From assembly GCA_024693285.1 (NCBI GenBank), contig JAILLE010000045.1, positions 1 through 64,000 on the forward strand: DNA of 64,000 nucleotides, given 5' to 3'. The stretch's first letter is position 1. Each line of letters opens with the position of its first letter. This document shows positions 52,129 through 63,500 of this stretch, one piece after another. A program made the translations under genes and the position numbers. The notes under the pieces are model-generated. The model searched no databases and was not told the origin of the DNA. It saw only the letters and a list, made by a program, of their open reading frames with translations. Source of the DNA: Bacteroidales bacterium. Its GTDB lineage: Bacteria; Bacteroidota; Bacteroidia; Bacteroidales; UBA932.

Positions 52129-53126
52129 AGGTCTCTGTAGTAGTCCCGGTTTACAATACTGAAAGATATCTGCAACGATGTCTGGACTCTATTCTTTCCC
52201 AGACCTTTAAAGATTTTGAGGTCTTGTGTATAGACGACGGTTCGTCAGATAAGTCTTGGGAAATCATTGAATCTTATGCCGTTAAAGACGAACGGTTCCG
52301 CCCTGTACAACTTAAAGAGAATCACGGGGTTCCGTATGCCCGCAACTTGGCCCTTGATATCGCCGGAGGAGAGTACGTTTATTTCATGGACTCCGATGAT
52401 TGGATAGATTCCGGCTTGATCGAAGCAATGTATAATGCGGCGATCAGGACTGGCAACGATGTCGTGATAAATCGGAATTGGTACAAAGAATATGATGATC
52501 CGTCGGAAAGGAAACCCTCAGGAGACTTCGGATTCATAAAGCCAGAACCGGGTTATTATTCTCCATCATTGGTCCAATCTCGCTTTTTTCCAGTTGTCTG
52601 GACCCGCTTGTACAGACTTAAATACTTAAATGACAATAATATACGCTCTCCCTTGCTTAAAGGCGGAGTTGAAGATAATTTTTTCACTTCTCTCGCTGAG
52701 ATTCTCCAAGAGAAGAGTTATATCTTTTCCGGCCCGTATTATCATTATTATCAAAGGGCCGGGTCACTCGTCACACAACCGGGCGCCGGATTCCGTCATT
52801 TCGAGAATTATCGTTTGTTTTACGATGAGTTAAGGGCCAGAAATATTCCAAGAGGAAGGGCAAGGTTGTATTCTGTCCCTCGGAAGTTGGTGATGGAGAA
52901 TGAGTCGCAGTATAATTTCATACGTTCTTTTTTCGCTGACATCGTTGACGAAGTGAAGGAGTTTCCTAAATATTACAGCTTTGTTGACATGTTCTTGTTA
53001 AAAGAGATGCTTTCTTGTCCTGATTATTCCGAATGGCTTTCAAAGTATAATCCTTCCGCTTATCTGAGTTATTTCAGCTACATCAAGAAAAACGGGGATT
53101 ATCCGTCAACTGTTTCCATACCATGA
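52125..53126 (+). CDS. Family 2 glycosyltransferase
   Basis: 333-residue GT-A fold transferase. Its N terminus SVVVPVYNTERYLQRCLDSILSQ, VLCIDDGSSDKSW and the DxD-type YFMDSDDWID are classic GT2. The C-terminal half is helical with no membrane segments. I choose the ATG at 52125 because it forms an ATGA overlap with the PqqD-like stop; the ATG at 52110 is possible. The donor and acceptor sugars are unknown. The stop overlaps the next gene by four bases, so these genes are translationally coupled. Confidence 0.88.
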   Translation: MKVSVVVPVYNTERYLQRCLDSILSQTFKDFEVLCIDDGSSDKSWEIIESYAVKDERFRPVQLKENHGVPYARNLALDIAGGEYVYFMDSDDWIDSGLIEAMYNAAIRTGNDVVINRNWYKEYDDPSERKPSGDFGFIKPEPGYYSPSLVQSRFFPVVWTRLYRLKYLNDNNIRSPLLKGGVEDNFFTSLAEILQEKSYIFSGPYYHYYQRAGSLVTQPGAGFRHFENYRLFYDELRARNIPRGRARLYSVPRKLVMENESQYNFIRSFFADIVDEVKEFPKYYSFVDMFLLKEMLSCPDYSEWLSKYNPSAYLSYFSYIKKNGDYPSTVSIP

Positions 53127-55396
53127 ATATTCTTGTTAGTTGCAATGATAATTACCTGATGCCGTTAGAGGTGATGCTGAAATCGTTCTTCGATTCCAAC
53201 CCCTCGCCTATTCCTCATCAGATATATATGCTTCGCTCCGCGCTTTCAAAAGAAGCGGATGACGAGTTAAGATCCGTTGTGACCTCTCTTGGAGGAGAAT
53301 ACTTCAGCATCCTGGTTGATTCTTCTGTCTTTGAAGGTGCCGACACAAAAGCATATATCTCTAAAGAGACATATTTCCGGCTAATGGCCGCCGATTATAT
53401 TCCAAAAGAGATCAGGCGGATTCTTTGGCTGGACGCGGATATTATTGTCAGGAAATCCTTGAAAGAATTATATGAGATAGAATTGGAAGGAAAATGGGCC
53501 GCGGCATGTTCCTATGGGCCTTCCATGATTTCCCTTATCCGTCGGAACGCCGAATCTTTAAGACTATCTCAACCCGGAAACTATTTCAATGCCGGGGTTA
53601 TGCTGTATGACCTTGACGCCATCAGGAATGCGGATATCAATTCCGCTCGAGATGCTTTTCTTTCTGAAAACAAAGATCGGAAACTGATGTTTCCTGGGCA
53701 AGATCTTGTGAATGCCGTATTTGACGGTCATATTAAGATTGTCGACTACCGCCTTTGGAATTCCATGACCCATTGCATAGCCAGAAAAGAAGATCTGGTG
53801 TATGCGAAAGAAAACGCCGCCATTGTTCATTTTCCGGGTCGGGCGAAGCCTTGGTTGTTTAATGACATACATTTCGCCGACGAATGGGATGAGGTGTATA
53901 AAGGGTTATACCATAAGGACTTCCAGAAGGAAAGATTATCATATTTCAGTCTAAAGGCTTTATTTGGCGATAATAATGAAGGAAATAATCTTGATTCAAG
54001 GAAAAATATTAAAGTCTCTGTGATAATCCCCGCTTTCAACGCCACATTGACTTTACCCAGGTGTCTTGACAGTATTATCCCGCAACTGGATGACTCGATG
54101 GAACTTATTGTTGTGGATGACGGTTCGTCGGATGGTACTTTCGATCTACTGACCGAACGTTACAAAGACGTCAAGCAGCTGATACCTGTGCGGGTGGCTC
54201 AAAATAGAGGGGCCGCGAAAGCACGCAATGATGGTTTGAGGCTTGCCAGAGGGCGTATGATAGCTTTTTGTGATGCGGACGATGAGTGGCTTCCTGGTAA
54301 ACTTGCGGACCAAGTGGCGGTTCTTGATGAGAATCCGGAAACGGACATTGTGTTCATTCTAGACCGGAATGTGACTGATGACACAAGTACGGGGTCGCGG
54401 AGAATATTGGATATGTCATTAAAAGACAACACTTTCCATTTAAGATCTTGTCTTGCGAGGAAGTCTCTATTTGACAGGATTGGTGTTTTGGATGAGTCCT
54501 TGCCTATGCGTGACGACACCGAGTGGATCGTAAGGGCCATCTCTTCAGGAGCGAAGTATCAGATTGTGGAAAAAGAGCTTGACATCAGACATATCAATGG
54601 ATCCGGTTTGTCTGTAAATACTCTTCTAAACGAGACCGAAAGGGGCAAGAAAAGGCTGGAGGCCTTTTTGCTGGGTATAAGACGGAAACACTTCATTAAC
54701 AAGCCTTTATATGATTTGAGCATACTTATTCCGTGCATGAATGCCGAAAAGTATATAGAAGAGGCTATTCTGAGTTGCAAGTCCGAATTCAACACAGAAA
54801 TTATTGTTGTTGACGACGGATCATCTGACGAAAGTGTAAAGGTGGCTGTGGATACCTTGAATAACAATGGTTTATTCGGAACTGTCGTTTCAAGAAGTCA
54901 TTTAGGACAAGCTACTTCCAGAAATGAATCTCTTGCTTTGGCGAGAGGCAGATGGATAATTTACCTCGATGCTGATGATCGTTTTGTTCCCGGGGCTCTG
55001 GACAAAGCGTTTAGACTGGCTGAATCATCGGATGAATCTATCAGTCTATTGAGTTTCCTCGCCAAGGATTTTATCTCAGAAGAACTTACTCCCGAACAGA
55101 GCGCTTCGTTAAGTATAAATCCGGAACCCTACAGAAGGATGCTGGCCGGATGTATGCTCTGTCGTAAATCATTGTTCGACAAAGTCGGAGGATTCGATGA
55201 GTCCCTGTCCAGTTCTGAAACGGCACAATGGGTTATCGCCGTCCGAGAGTCAGGTGCTGGTATATTCGAATCAGACCTAGTGACTCTGGACAGGCGATAC
55301 CACATGAACAATTTCGGCCGGATAAACCGTAATGTTCAGATGAGAAGTTACTTTTCCATCATCCGTTCCCGGCTGAAAAAAGATAACTTCATTTAG
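53123..55396 (+). CDS. Three-domain glycosyltransferase (GT8-GT2-GT2)
   Basis: 757-residue protein with three glycosyltransferase modules in one chain. Residues 1-~270 are GT8-like (NILVSCNDNYLMPLEVML start, the metal-binding ILWLDADIIV, YFNAGVMLYDL, HFPGRAKPW). Residues ~298-500 are GT2 (VSVIIPAFNATLTLPRCLDS, VVDDGSSDG, FCDADDEWL). Residues ~530-757 are a second GT2 (LSILIPCMNAEKYIEEAI, VVDDGSSDES, YLDADDRFV). All three keep their acidic metal motifs. It probably adds successive sugars to one acceptor. It is the last gene of the operon and ends five bases before the converging frdB. Confidence 0.88.
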   Translation: MNILVSCNDNYLMPLEVMLKSFFDSNPSPIPHQIYMLRSALSKEADDELRSVVTSLGGEYFSILVDSSVFEGADTKAYISKETYFRLMAADYIPKEIRRILWLDADIIVRKSLKELYEIELEGKWAAACSYGPSMISLIRRNAESLRLSQPGNYFNAGVMLYDLDAIRNADINSARDAFLSENKDRKLMFPGQDLVNAVFDGHIKIVDYRLWNSMTHCIARKEDLVYAKENAAIVHFPGRAKPWLFNDIHFADEWDEVYKGLYHKDFQKERLSYFSLKALFGDNNEGNNLDSRKNIKVSVIIPAFNATLTLPRCLDSIIPQLDDSMELIVVDDGSSDGTFDLLTERYKDVKQLIPVRVAQNRGAAKARNDGLRLARGRMIAFCDADDEWLPGKLADQVAVLDENPETDIVFILDRNVTDDTSTGSRRILDMSLKDNTFHLRSCLARKSLFDRIGVLDESLPMRDDTEWIVRAISSGAKYQIVEKELDIRHINGSGLSVNTLLNETERGKKRLEAFLLGIRRKHFINKPLYDLSILIPCMNAEKYIEEAILSCKSEFNTEIIVVDDGSSDESVKVAVDTLNNNGLFGTVVSRSHLGQATSRNESLALARGRWIIYLDADDRFVPGALDKAFRLAESSDESISLLSFLAKDFISEELTPEQSASLSINPEPYRRMLAGCMLCRKSLFDKVGGFDESLSSSETAQWVIAVRESGAGIFESDLVTLDRRYHMNNFGRINRNVQMRSYFSIIRSRLKKDNFI

Positions 55397-55400
55397 CTCT

Positions 55401-56180
55401 TTAGTCCCTGAATTTAGCTTTAAGGAACTCTCTGTTGAGCCTGGCTATATGCTCGATCGAGATGCCCTTCGGGCACTCCATCTCGCAAGCGCGGGTGTTG
55501 GTGCAACCTCCAAATCCGAGCTCTTCCATCTTGGCGACCATATTCTTGGCCCTTGTGGCAGCCTCAGGACGACCCTGCGGCAGCAAAGCAAGAGAGGATA
55601 CCCTCGCAGCGACGAACAACATCGCTGAACCATTCTTACAAGTAGCCACGCAAGCTCCACAACCAACACAAGCTGCGGCGTCCATGCTCTTCTCCGCATT
55701 GTCATGAGGGATCAGTATAGTATTACCATCCTGAGCGGCTCCTGTGCGGACAGAGATGAAACCTCCGGCCTGGAGAATCTTGTCGAACGCACTACGGTCA
55801 ACAACCAAATCCTTTATTATAGGGAAAGCCGGGCTCCTGAAAGGCTCCACGGTAATGGTTGCCCCGTCTTTGAAATGACGCATGAACAGCTGGCAAGTCG
55901 TCACATGATCATCCGGACCATGTGCGCGGCCATCAATGTACAATGAGCAGGCTCCGCATATTCCCTCACGGCAATCGTGGTCGAAAGAGACCGGGCCACT
56001 ACTCTGGCAACCTCTCTCAACAGCCACAGGATCATTACCTTCCCGGATGAGTTGCTCGTTCAAGATGTCGAGCATCTCGAGGAACGAAGCGTCCTCCTCG
56101 ATTCCAGAGATGTGGTAGGTCTCAAAATGACCCTTTTCACGGGCGTTCTTCTGACGCCATATCTTAAGATTGAAATCCAT
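55401..56180 (-). CDS. frdB: Succinate dehydrogenase/fumarate reductase iron-sulfur subunit
   Basis: 259-residue Fe-S subunit carrying electrons between the flavoprotein and the quinone site. Cluster ligands are visible: the [2Fe-2S] set in [15 protein letters not shown] plus CQL, and the ferredoxin-like sets [11 protein letters not shown] and [12 protein letters not shown]. Bacteroidota use this complex mainly as fumarate reductase in anaerobic succinate formation. It follows frdA by six bases. The third component, a cytochrome b membrane anchor, is not in the neighbourhood. Confidence 0.94.
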   Translation of the reverse strand: MDFNLKIWRQKNAREKGHFETYHISGIEEDASFLEMLDILNEQLIREGNDPVAVERGCQSSGPVSFDHDCREGICGACSLYIDGRAHGPDDHVTTCQLFMRHFKDGATITVEPFRSPAFPIIKDLVVDRSAFDKILQAGGFISVRTGAAQDGNTILIPHDNAEKSMDAAACVGCGACVATCKNGSAMLFVAARVSSLALLPQGRPEAATRAKNMVAKMEELGFGGCTNTRACEMECPKGISIEHIARLNREFLKAKFRD

Positions 56181-56186
56181 ATCCGG

Positions 56187-58133
56187 TTATTCTTTGTAGT
56201 TTCTGGTTTTGACTTCGATAAACTCGTATTTGAGAGGCTCCTTGTGGAGTTCAGGCTCTTTGTCCTCTCCCTTGTACTCCCAAGCGGCGACGTACATGTA
56301 ATTGGCGTCATCCCTCTTGGCCTCGCCTTCCTCGGTCTGGCTCTCGACACGGAAATGACCACCGCAGGACTCGTTCCTGTTAAGGGCGTCACGAGCCATC
56401 AACTCACCAATCTCAAAGAAATCCTCAAGCCTAAGGGCTTTCTCGAGTTCCTGGTTGAACTGGTTCTGCTCGCCGGGAACGCACACATCCTCATAGAATT
56501 CCTTCTTGAGTTCCTTAATCTCCTCGATAGCCTTCTTCAGTCCTTCCTCGCTGCGGGCCATTCCGACATATTCCCACATAATGTTTCCAAGTTTCTTGTG
56601 GAGGGAATCAACTGTCTTCTTACCCTTTATCGCGAAGAGTTTGTCAATTCTGGCCTGGACAGCCTTCTCGGCCTCATCGAAAGCGGGATCGTTGATGTCT
56701 GTCTTAGGCTCGGCGAACTTGTTGGACAGATAGTCGGCGATTGTGACAGGAAGTACGAAGTAACCGTCAGCGAGACCCTGCATAAGGGCGGAAGCTCCAA
56801 GACGGTTTCCGCCGTGGTCGGAGAAGTTAGCCTCACCGATAGCATACAGTCCAGGAATAGTGGTCTGAAGATCATAGTCAACCCAAATACCGCCCATAGT
56901 GTAATGAATGGCGGGATAGATCATCATCGGCTCTTCCCAAGGGCTGACATTGTTTATCTTGAAATACATATCGAACAGGTTGCCGTAGCGCTCCTGAACC
57001 CTCTGATGACCAAGCCTCTTAATGGCGTCTGAGAAATCAAGGAACACAGCAAGACCGGTCTCATTTACTCCGAAACCAGCATCGCACCTCTCTTTGGCCG
57101 CGCGGGAAGCGACATCACGAGGAACAAGGTTTCCGAAAGCAGGATAACGACGCTCGAGATAGTAATCACGATCTTCCTCAGGAATCTGGGAAGGCTTGAT
57201 CTCCTTCTTGCGGAGTTTCATAACATCCTCCATCTTCTTGGGAACCCAGATACGTCCGTCGTTACGGAGAGACTCGGACATAAGAGTAAGTTTGCACTGC
57301 TGCTCTCCATGAACAGGAATACAGGTCGGGTGGATCTGGGCGAAACAAGGATTGGCGAAATAAGCGCCCTTCTTGTAGCACTGCCATGCTGCGGATCCGT
57401 TGCTGTTCATAGCGTTTGTAGAGAGGAAATAGGTGTTTCCATATCCTCCAGTCGCTATAACAACAGCATGAGCACCGAATCTCTCAAGCTTGCCGGTCAC
57501 GAGGTTACGTGCGATTATACCCTTTGCCTGGCCATTTACTATGACGAGGTCAAGCATCTCATGACGAGGATAACTTGTCACGGTTCCGGCGGCGACCTGA
57601 CGGTTCAAAGCGGCATAAGCGCCGAGAAGGAGCTGCTGTCCGGTTTGTCCACGGGCGTAGAAAGTACGGCTGACCTGGACACCTCCGAATGAACGGTTGG
57701 CAAGATATCCGCCATATTCACGGGCGAAAGGAACTCCCTGTGCCACGCACTGGTCGATAATGGCCGCGCTAACCTCAGCGAGACGATAAACATTCGCCTC
57801 ACGGCTGCGGTAATCGCCTCCCTTGATGGTGTCATAGAAGAGACGGTAAACAGCATCATTGTCGTTCTGGTAATTCTTGGCGGCATTGATACCTCCCTGA
57901 GCGGCGATTGAGTGGGCCCTTCTGGGAGAATCGCTGATACAGAAAACCTTGACATTGTAACCAAGTTCACCTAGGGAAGCGGCTGCGGAAGCTCCTCCCA
58001 AACCGGTACCTACTACAATGATCTCAAGTTTTCTTCTGTTGTTGGGATTGACGAGACGAAGTTCCGACTTACGTTTGGTCCATTTCTCAGCCAAAGGTCC
58101 GTCGGGAATCTTTGAGATTAATTTATCGGCCAT
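56187..58133 (-). CDS. frdA: Succinate dehydrogenase/fumarate reductase flavoprotein subunit
   Basis: 648-residue flavoprotein. FAD-binding [20 protein letters not shown] lies near residue 40, followed by the covalent-FAD region [18 protein letters not shown], the active-site segment [12 protein letters not shown], and [13 protein letters not shown]. It interconverts succinate and fumarate. Together with frdB it forms the soluble part of the complex. Upstream there are only 72 non-coding bases before the unrelated Ntn-hydrolase gene, where most Bacteroidota have the cytochrome b gene. Confidence 0.95.
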   Translation of the reverse strand: MADKLISKIPDGPLAEKWTKRKSELRLVNPNNRRKLEIIVVGTGLGGASAAASLGELGYNVKVFCISDSPRRAHSIAAQGGINAAKNYQNDNDAVYRLFYDTIKGGDYRSREANVYRLAEVSAAIIDQCVAQGVPFAREYGGYLANRSFGGVQVSRTFYARGQTGQQLLLGAYAALNRQVAAGTVTSYPRHEMLDLVIVNGQAKGIIARNLVTGKLERFGAHAVVIATGGYGNTYFLSTNAMNSNGSAAWQCYKKGAYFANPCFAQIHPTCIPVHGEQQCKLTLMSESLRNDGRIWVPKKMEDVMKLRKKEIKPSQIPEEDRDYYLERRYPAFGNLVPRDVASRAAKERCDAGFGVNETGLAVFLDFSDAIKRLGHQRVQERYGNLFDMYFKINNVSPWEEPMMIYPAIHYTMGGIWVDYDLQTTIPGLYAIGEANFSDHGGNRLGASALMQGLADGYFVLPVTIADYLSNKFAEPKTDINDPAFDEAEKAVQARIDKLFAIKGKKTVDSLHKKLGNIMWEYVGMARSEEGLKKAIEEIKELKKEFYEDVCVPGEQNQFNQELEKALRLEDFFEIGELMARDALNRNESCGGHFRVESQTEEGEAKRDDANYMYVAAWEYKGEDKEPELHKEPLKYEFIEVKTRNYKE

Positions 58134-58205
58134 ATTTCAGTAGTTAATGATATGCGTGTTAAGAAACAGTCTGCAATTTTAATGATTTTTATCGTATAAA
58201 ACAAT

Positions 58206-59267
58206 TCAAGACACCACTTTCGGAAGTTTACGGATATACATAAGTTTATATTTCCGGTAAACCTTTCTGGCAAAGCGATCATATTTCGAAGCGCCCATAG
58301 TTCTTGAGAAACTGTTATCTATTGTTTTCTCAACTTCTTCACACTCGTTTATACATCCGTTTTCATAACCATATATTCCCTTGATTACCAGCGACTGACT
58401 GCAAATCTGAGCCTCTTCTCCACCTCTTTTTTCTTTCATATAGGAAGGAATATGGTCACTTTCAAATACTTTCAAAGGAATATAAACACTGGTGACCGGA
58501 CATCCGAGAATAGTCCATGCCACAGTCAATGATGGATCCTCACCAGGAAGCACACCTTCAAAAACAATCGCTGAAGCAGAAATGTCCCTCATTATAGGTT
58601 TCCCTGATCTGGATATGGCGTTGAACAACTCTTTATGGCTTATGGTTGATACATCCAGTCCTGCCATAATACCCACGGCTTTCTCAAATCTGTCAACTCC
58701 CTTCCTATCCTCAACACGACCACTCCTGGTGAAGTTAGTCACAACCATATAACCACCCGGCTCATCTACCACATCATATTTCTTGAAAGAATGGTTATTT
58801 ACCTCATAATAAGCGGCTTCCCCTTTTGAATCTATTATTCCGAAATTAGCCTCTACACCCCAAGGTTTAGGAAGAGACTCCAGAAGGCGCTCAAAATCAG
58901 CCAAATCGGAACATTGTCCGAGAGCTTTGAACATCAATATTCCTTCCTGATCCATTTGGGAAGCGGGAACATCATCATCCTTCAGGTCATAAGTTGCCGT
59001 ATTCATTATACAGAAACCCGCGGAGTTATGCCCTGACCAAACCTCACCTCCTTTTGAAGAGGAATTCACAAGTCCTATGAAATTGTAAACAGGCCCTTGA
59101 AACCACTGCATCCGGTTATTGAGTTCTCCGGTGTCCCTATGTTTGAGCATTATTGGACGGCCATCCGCCCTGGCATTACCGGAGATTATAACAGAAGTGC
59201 AGCAAAAAGCATCTGTTGAAAGCAGCAACAAAGCAGCTATAAAGAATATTCTAAAACAACGTGCCAT
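58206..59267 (-). CDS. Exported Ntn-hydrolase, C45/linear-amide hydrolase type
   Basis: 353-residue exported protein starting at the ATG at 59267. The signal sequence runs to about residue 22 and would expose Cys23 (in FCCTSVIIS) as a catalytic N-terminal nucleophile. CTSVIISG...[13 protein letters not shown], followed by [18 protein letters not shown], matches the choloylglycine/acyl-CoA:6-APA acyltransferase superfamily of amide C-N hydrolases. The substrate (acylated amines, peptides or bile-salt-like amides) is not predictable. It overlaps the ruvB 3' end by 17 bases and is probably co-transcribed with it. Confidence 0.8.
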   Translation of the reverse strand: MARCFRIFFIAALLLLSTDAFCCTSVIISGNARADGRPIMLKHRDTGELNNRMQWFQGPVYNFIGLVNSSSKGGEVWSGHNSAGFCIMNTATYDLKDDDVPASQMDQEGILMFKALGQCSDLADFERLLESLPKPWGVEANFGIIDSKGEAAYYEVNNHSFKKYDVVDEPGGYMVVTNFTRSGRVEDRKGVDRFEKAVGIMAGLDVSTISHKELFNAISRSGKPIMRDISASAIVFEGVLPGEDPSLTVAWTILGCPVTSVYIPLKVFESDHIPSYMKEKRGGEEAQICSQSLVIKGIYGYENGCINECEEVEKTIDNSFSRTMGASKYDRFARKVYRKYKLMYIRKLPKVVS

Positions 59268-60282
59268 TTTCAGTCTTGTTAGCCTCAAGTTCAGCATCCA
59301 TACCAAGATGGCGATAAGCCATCTCTGTGGCTATCCTACCTCTTTGGGTGCGTACGATAAATCCTTCTTTAATCAGGAACGGCTCATATACCTCCTCATA
59401 AGTACCTTGATCCTCACTGATCGCTGTGGCTATCGTATTGGCTCCAACGGGTCCTCCCTTGAAAGTCGATATAATTGTCCTCAAAATCTTGTTATCGATA
59501 GAATCGAGTCCTCTCGTGTCTATCTTAAGTTTGTTCAATGCATACCTGGCTATATCAAGGTCAATATGGCCGTCTCCCATAACCTGAGCGAAATCCCTTA
59601 CCCTTCTCAAGAGAGCATTGGCTATACGAGGAGTTCCACGACTCCTGAGAGCTATCTCCCTCGACGCAGCGTCATCTATGGTAACATTCAATATCCTTGA
59701 ACTTCTCTTCACTATCCAGACCAAATCTGAAGTATCGTAATATTCTAAAGGACAAGTGATTCCGAATCTGGCTCTAAGTGGTGCGGTCAGCAAGCCGCTC
59801 CGAGTTGTGGCCCCGACGAGAGTGAATGGATTAAGGGATATCCTGACAGATCTGGCTCCAGGTCCTTTATCTATCATAATATCAATCACATAATCCTCCA
59901 TAGCGGAATACAAATACTCTTCCACTTCAGGGGATAACCTATGAATCTCGTCTATGAACAGAACATCTCCTGTCTCTAAAGATGTAAGCAGACCAGCCAG
60001 ATCTCCAGGTTTGTCAAGCACCGGCCCGGAGGTGACTTTCATATTCACCCCCATCTCGTTAGCTATAATGTGAGCCAAAGTTGTCTTACCTAATCCGGGA
60101 GGACCGTGGAAAAGGACATGATCAAGCGCCTCACCCCTCATCTTTGCTGCCTTTATGTATACATTGAGGTTGGAGACTATCTCTTTTTGTCCAGTGAAAT
60201 CTTCAAGTTCTTGCGGGCGGATTATTCCGTCCAAATCCTTATCTTTGTCAACGTTTGTATCGCGAGGATCGAAGTCAGTCAT
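59251..60282 (-). CDS. ruvB: Holliday junction helicase RuvB
   Basis: 343-residue AAA+ motor of branch migration. Walker A is [14 protein letters not shown], Walker B is FIDEIHRL, sensor 1 is VGATTRSG, and the arginine-finger region is LRARFG. The C-terminal winged helix ends before the [13 protein letters not shown] segment, all typical. I start at the ATG at 60282 (MTDFDPRD). It is far from ruvA. Its upstream region, shared with mfd, is an AT-rich repeat-bearing stretch; TATATTTG (complement of 60304-60311) could be its -7 element. Confidence 0.96.
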   Translation of the reverse strand: MTDFDPRDTNVDKDKDLDGIIRPQELEDFTGQKEIVSNLNVYIKAAKMRGEALDHVLFHGPPGLGKTTLAHIIANEMGVNMKVTSGPVLDKPGDLAGLLTSLETGDVLFIDEIHRLSPEVEEYLYSAMEDYVIDIMIDKGPGARSVRISLNPFTLVGATTRSGLLTAPLRARFGITCPLEYYDTSDLVWIVKRSSRILNVTIDDAASREIALRSRGTPRIANALLRRVRDFAQVMGDGHIDLDIARYALNKLKIDTRGLDSIDNKILRTIISTFKGGPVGANTIATAISEDQGTYEEVYEPFLIKEGFIVRTQRGRIATEMAYRHLGMDAELEANKTENGTLF

Positions 60283-60349
60283 CAGAGAGTCAATTTTCAG
60301 ATACAAATATATTGATATTTTTTGTAAGATTTGATGGTTTTGTATTAGT

Positions 60350-60546
60350 TGTTGAAATGTTGATAACTACCTTAATGTTTTAATAATCAATTATTTTGTA
60401 GTATTATTTATCAAAAAAGGATTATTGGAATCATTTTTAAGGAATGTGTAAAACCCCGTGGGATTCTGAAACCAACATTAATGATTCGGAATTCAACAAT
60501 GGTATCAACATGTTTTCAACACGGATTTGACCATTGGTGTTGATAA
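60350..60546. other. oriC: Candidate replication origin: cluster of DnaA-box-like repeats
   Basis: In the AT-rich spacer between divergent ruvB and mfd, the octamer TGTTGAWW occurs six times: 60350-60357, 60358-60365 and 60538-60545 on the plus strand; 60491-60498, 60503-60510 and 60514-60521 on the minus strand. TGTTGATAA differs from the DnaA box TGTGGATAA at one position. The arms at 60350-60366 and 60503-60521 are inverted with respect to each other and flank AT-rich DNA. An origin is the best guess, but dnaA is not seen here and composition skew was not measured. Confidence 0.4.
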
Positions 60547-63500
60547 GTACAAAAACAGTAGCCGGATTAGCTTCCGGACTGGCGGAAAGAAGAGAAGTTT
60601 ATTGTAAGGGACTCTTCCTTTCTGCCCGGTGGTTCGTTGTTAGTCAGGTAGCTAAGTCAGGTACTCATGTGATTATCCTCCCAGATAAGGAAAGCGCTGA
60701 GTATTGCGCCTCTGATCTTTATGGACAGGTTGACGGGGACATAGTTTTCTTTCTCCCTGATAGCGGTAGGGTTGTTGAGAAGAGTAATTTCAAATCTTCT
60801 GTAGGTGTCCAGCGGACTTCCGCTATAGGAAAATTGATAGAGAATAAGGATAATAAGTCCAGGCTGTTTGTAGTCACATATCCTGACGCTCTGAAAGAAA
60901 AAATACCTGAAGTCAAGGATATAGAAGGATCCATCCTGAAATTATCCACAGGTACAGAGATATCTCATGATAAGATAAAGGAAATACTTGTCTCACAAGA
61001 ATTTGAGAAAGTTGACTTTGTATCCGCTCCGGGTCAGTTCTCAATAAGGGGATCTATAATAGACGTTTTCTCTTTTTCTTTCAACTATCCTTTCAGGATT
61101 TCATTTTTCGGAGATGAGGTTGAAAAGATCCATGTGTTCGATTGCAATACCCAACTCTCAAAAGAAGAAAGGAAAGAAATAGAGATATTCCCGGATCTCG
61201 CTGGAGAAGATGCTAATGATGGATTAATAAATGTGTCAGATATTTTCCCTATCGGGACGGTAATATGGGCCGATTCTTCTGACATTTATAGAAAAGATGA
61301 ATTTTTCAAGAATTTAGACCCTTTTAAAAAGGTATTCTTGGATGTTCCTCTTGAAGTTGATAATGATGAAGTCATAAAATTTGACATATCTCCCCAACCT
61401 GTTTTCAATAAAAATTTCGAATTGCTCTCCGCTGATATAGCGAAGAACATGGAAAGGGGATATAAGGTTTACATATTCAGTGACAAGAAGTCCCAGATTG
61501 ACCGCCTTGAGTCAATTCTTAGAGAAAACAAGGGACTTCTTCCGGAATTTGTACAAGGAAAGAATATCCATGCCGGTTTCATAGACAACGAGGATAAGAT
61601 ATGCTGTTACTCTGATCACGAGATATTCGACCGTTTCCACAGGGTGAGTGTACGCCGTACTGTTGAAAAGAGCGAGCAACTGACACTCAACGATTTGACC
61701 GCTTTCAACATTGGAGATTATGTGGTTCATATAGATCATGGAGTCGGTGTGTTTGGAGGTCTTGTCCGGATGAGGGATGATAAAGGAAGGATGCATGAGG
61801 TAGTAAAAATCATGTACAAGGATGGAGACGTTGTGTTTGTTTCTGTCCATTCCCTCAACAAAATATCCCGGTTCAGGTCTAAGGATGGGGAACCTCCTAA
61901 GATAAATAAGCTTGGATCCAAATCATGGCAGACCCTAAAGACTAGCGCCAAGTCAAGGATTAAGGATATAGCGAAGGATCTTATCCAACTATATGCCAAA
62001 AGAAAAGCCTCGAAAGGATTCGCTTTTTCCCATGACAGTTATCTTCAGGAGGAACTTGAATCCTCATTCATGTATGAGGATACCCCGGATCAAGAGACAG
62101 CGACAATCGCTGTTAAAAGAGATATGGAGGACACGAGCCCGATGGACAGGCTCATATGTGGTGATGTTGGTTTCGGAAAAACGGAAATAGCTATCAGGGC
62201 CGCTTTCAAAGCTGTCACTGACGGAAAACAAGTCGCGGTTCTTGTGCCGACAACTATTCTTGCCCTGCAACACTACACCACTTTCTCCTCCCGTCTTAAA
62301 GATTTCCCTTGCTCAGTTGACTATGTGAGCCGTCTGAGAACCACCAAAGAAGTCAATGATATCAGGAAACGGCTTGCTGAAGGTAGCCTCGATATAGTGA
62401 TAGGCACCCATAAGATGCTAGGGAAAGGATTCGAATTCAAGGATTTAGGTCTTTTGGTGATAGATGAGGAACAGAAGTTTGGTGTGTCCGCTAAAGAGAA
62501 GCTGCGTCAGCTTAAATCATCTGTTGACACCTTGACCCTCACAGCTACCCCTATTCCTAGAACCCTTCAGTTCTCCCTTCTCGGAGCCAGGGACTTGTCT
62601 ATAATAAACACCCCTCCTCCGAATAGGATCCCCACCCAGACAGAAATTATCCTGTTCAACGAGGAAGAGATAAAAAGCATCATAAACTACGAGTTGGCGA
62701 GGGGTGGGCAAATATTCTTCCTTCATAACAAAGTTGAGGAATTACCCTCCATTTATGAGATTATCCACCGGTTGGTTCCTGACATGAAGATATGTGTCGC
62801 TCATGGTCAGATGGAACCTAAAGAGCTGGAAAACAGGATGTTGGACTTCATAAGGGGCGACTATGACATGCTTCTTTGCACGACCATCATAGAAAATGGC
62901 CTGGACATTCCGAACGCCAACACGATAATAATAAACCAGGCTCAGAATATAGGCTTGAGTGACCTGCATCAGCTTCGAGGCAGGGTTGGAAGATCAAACA
63001 GAAAGGCATTCTGTTATTTGATAGTTCCACCTCTTGTTTCCATCACTGAGGATGCACGCAGGAGATTGAAGGCTATAGAGGAGTTCTCGGATCTCGGGAG
63101 CGGTTTCAACATAGCTATGCAGGATCTTGATATACGTGGAGCGGGGAACCTTCTTGGAGCCGAGCAAAGCGGCTTTATAATGGATATGGGCTATGAGGCT
63201 TACCAGAAGATTCTTGCGGAAGCGATGGAAGAACTTGGTGTGGAGACAGGAATATCTTCCAAGAGAGGTGGCGAGTCATTCTCGACAGACTGTTCTATCG
63301 AAACCGACCAGATAGCCATGATTCCTGATTCTTATATAGACATAACAGCCGAAAAGATAAGGATTTACAAACAGCTGGACAGTCTTTCAAACGATAAGGA
63401 TATTGACCGTACCAAGGAAAGTCTCAAAGATAGGTTTGGTGATATTCCGATCGAGACAGAGAACCTGTTCGATGTGGTTAAAATAAGGAATCTTGGTGGA

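Noticed and set aside
55977..57032. Long open frame on the plus strand (351 codons) opposite frdA/frdB
   Set aside because: It is antisense to the clearly conserved frdA and frdB, has no recognisable domain, and arises from codon bias of the real genes.
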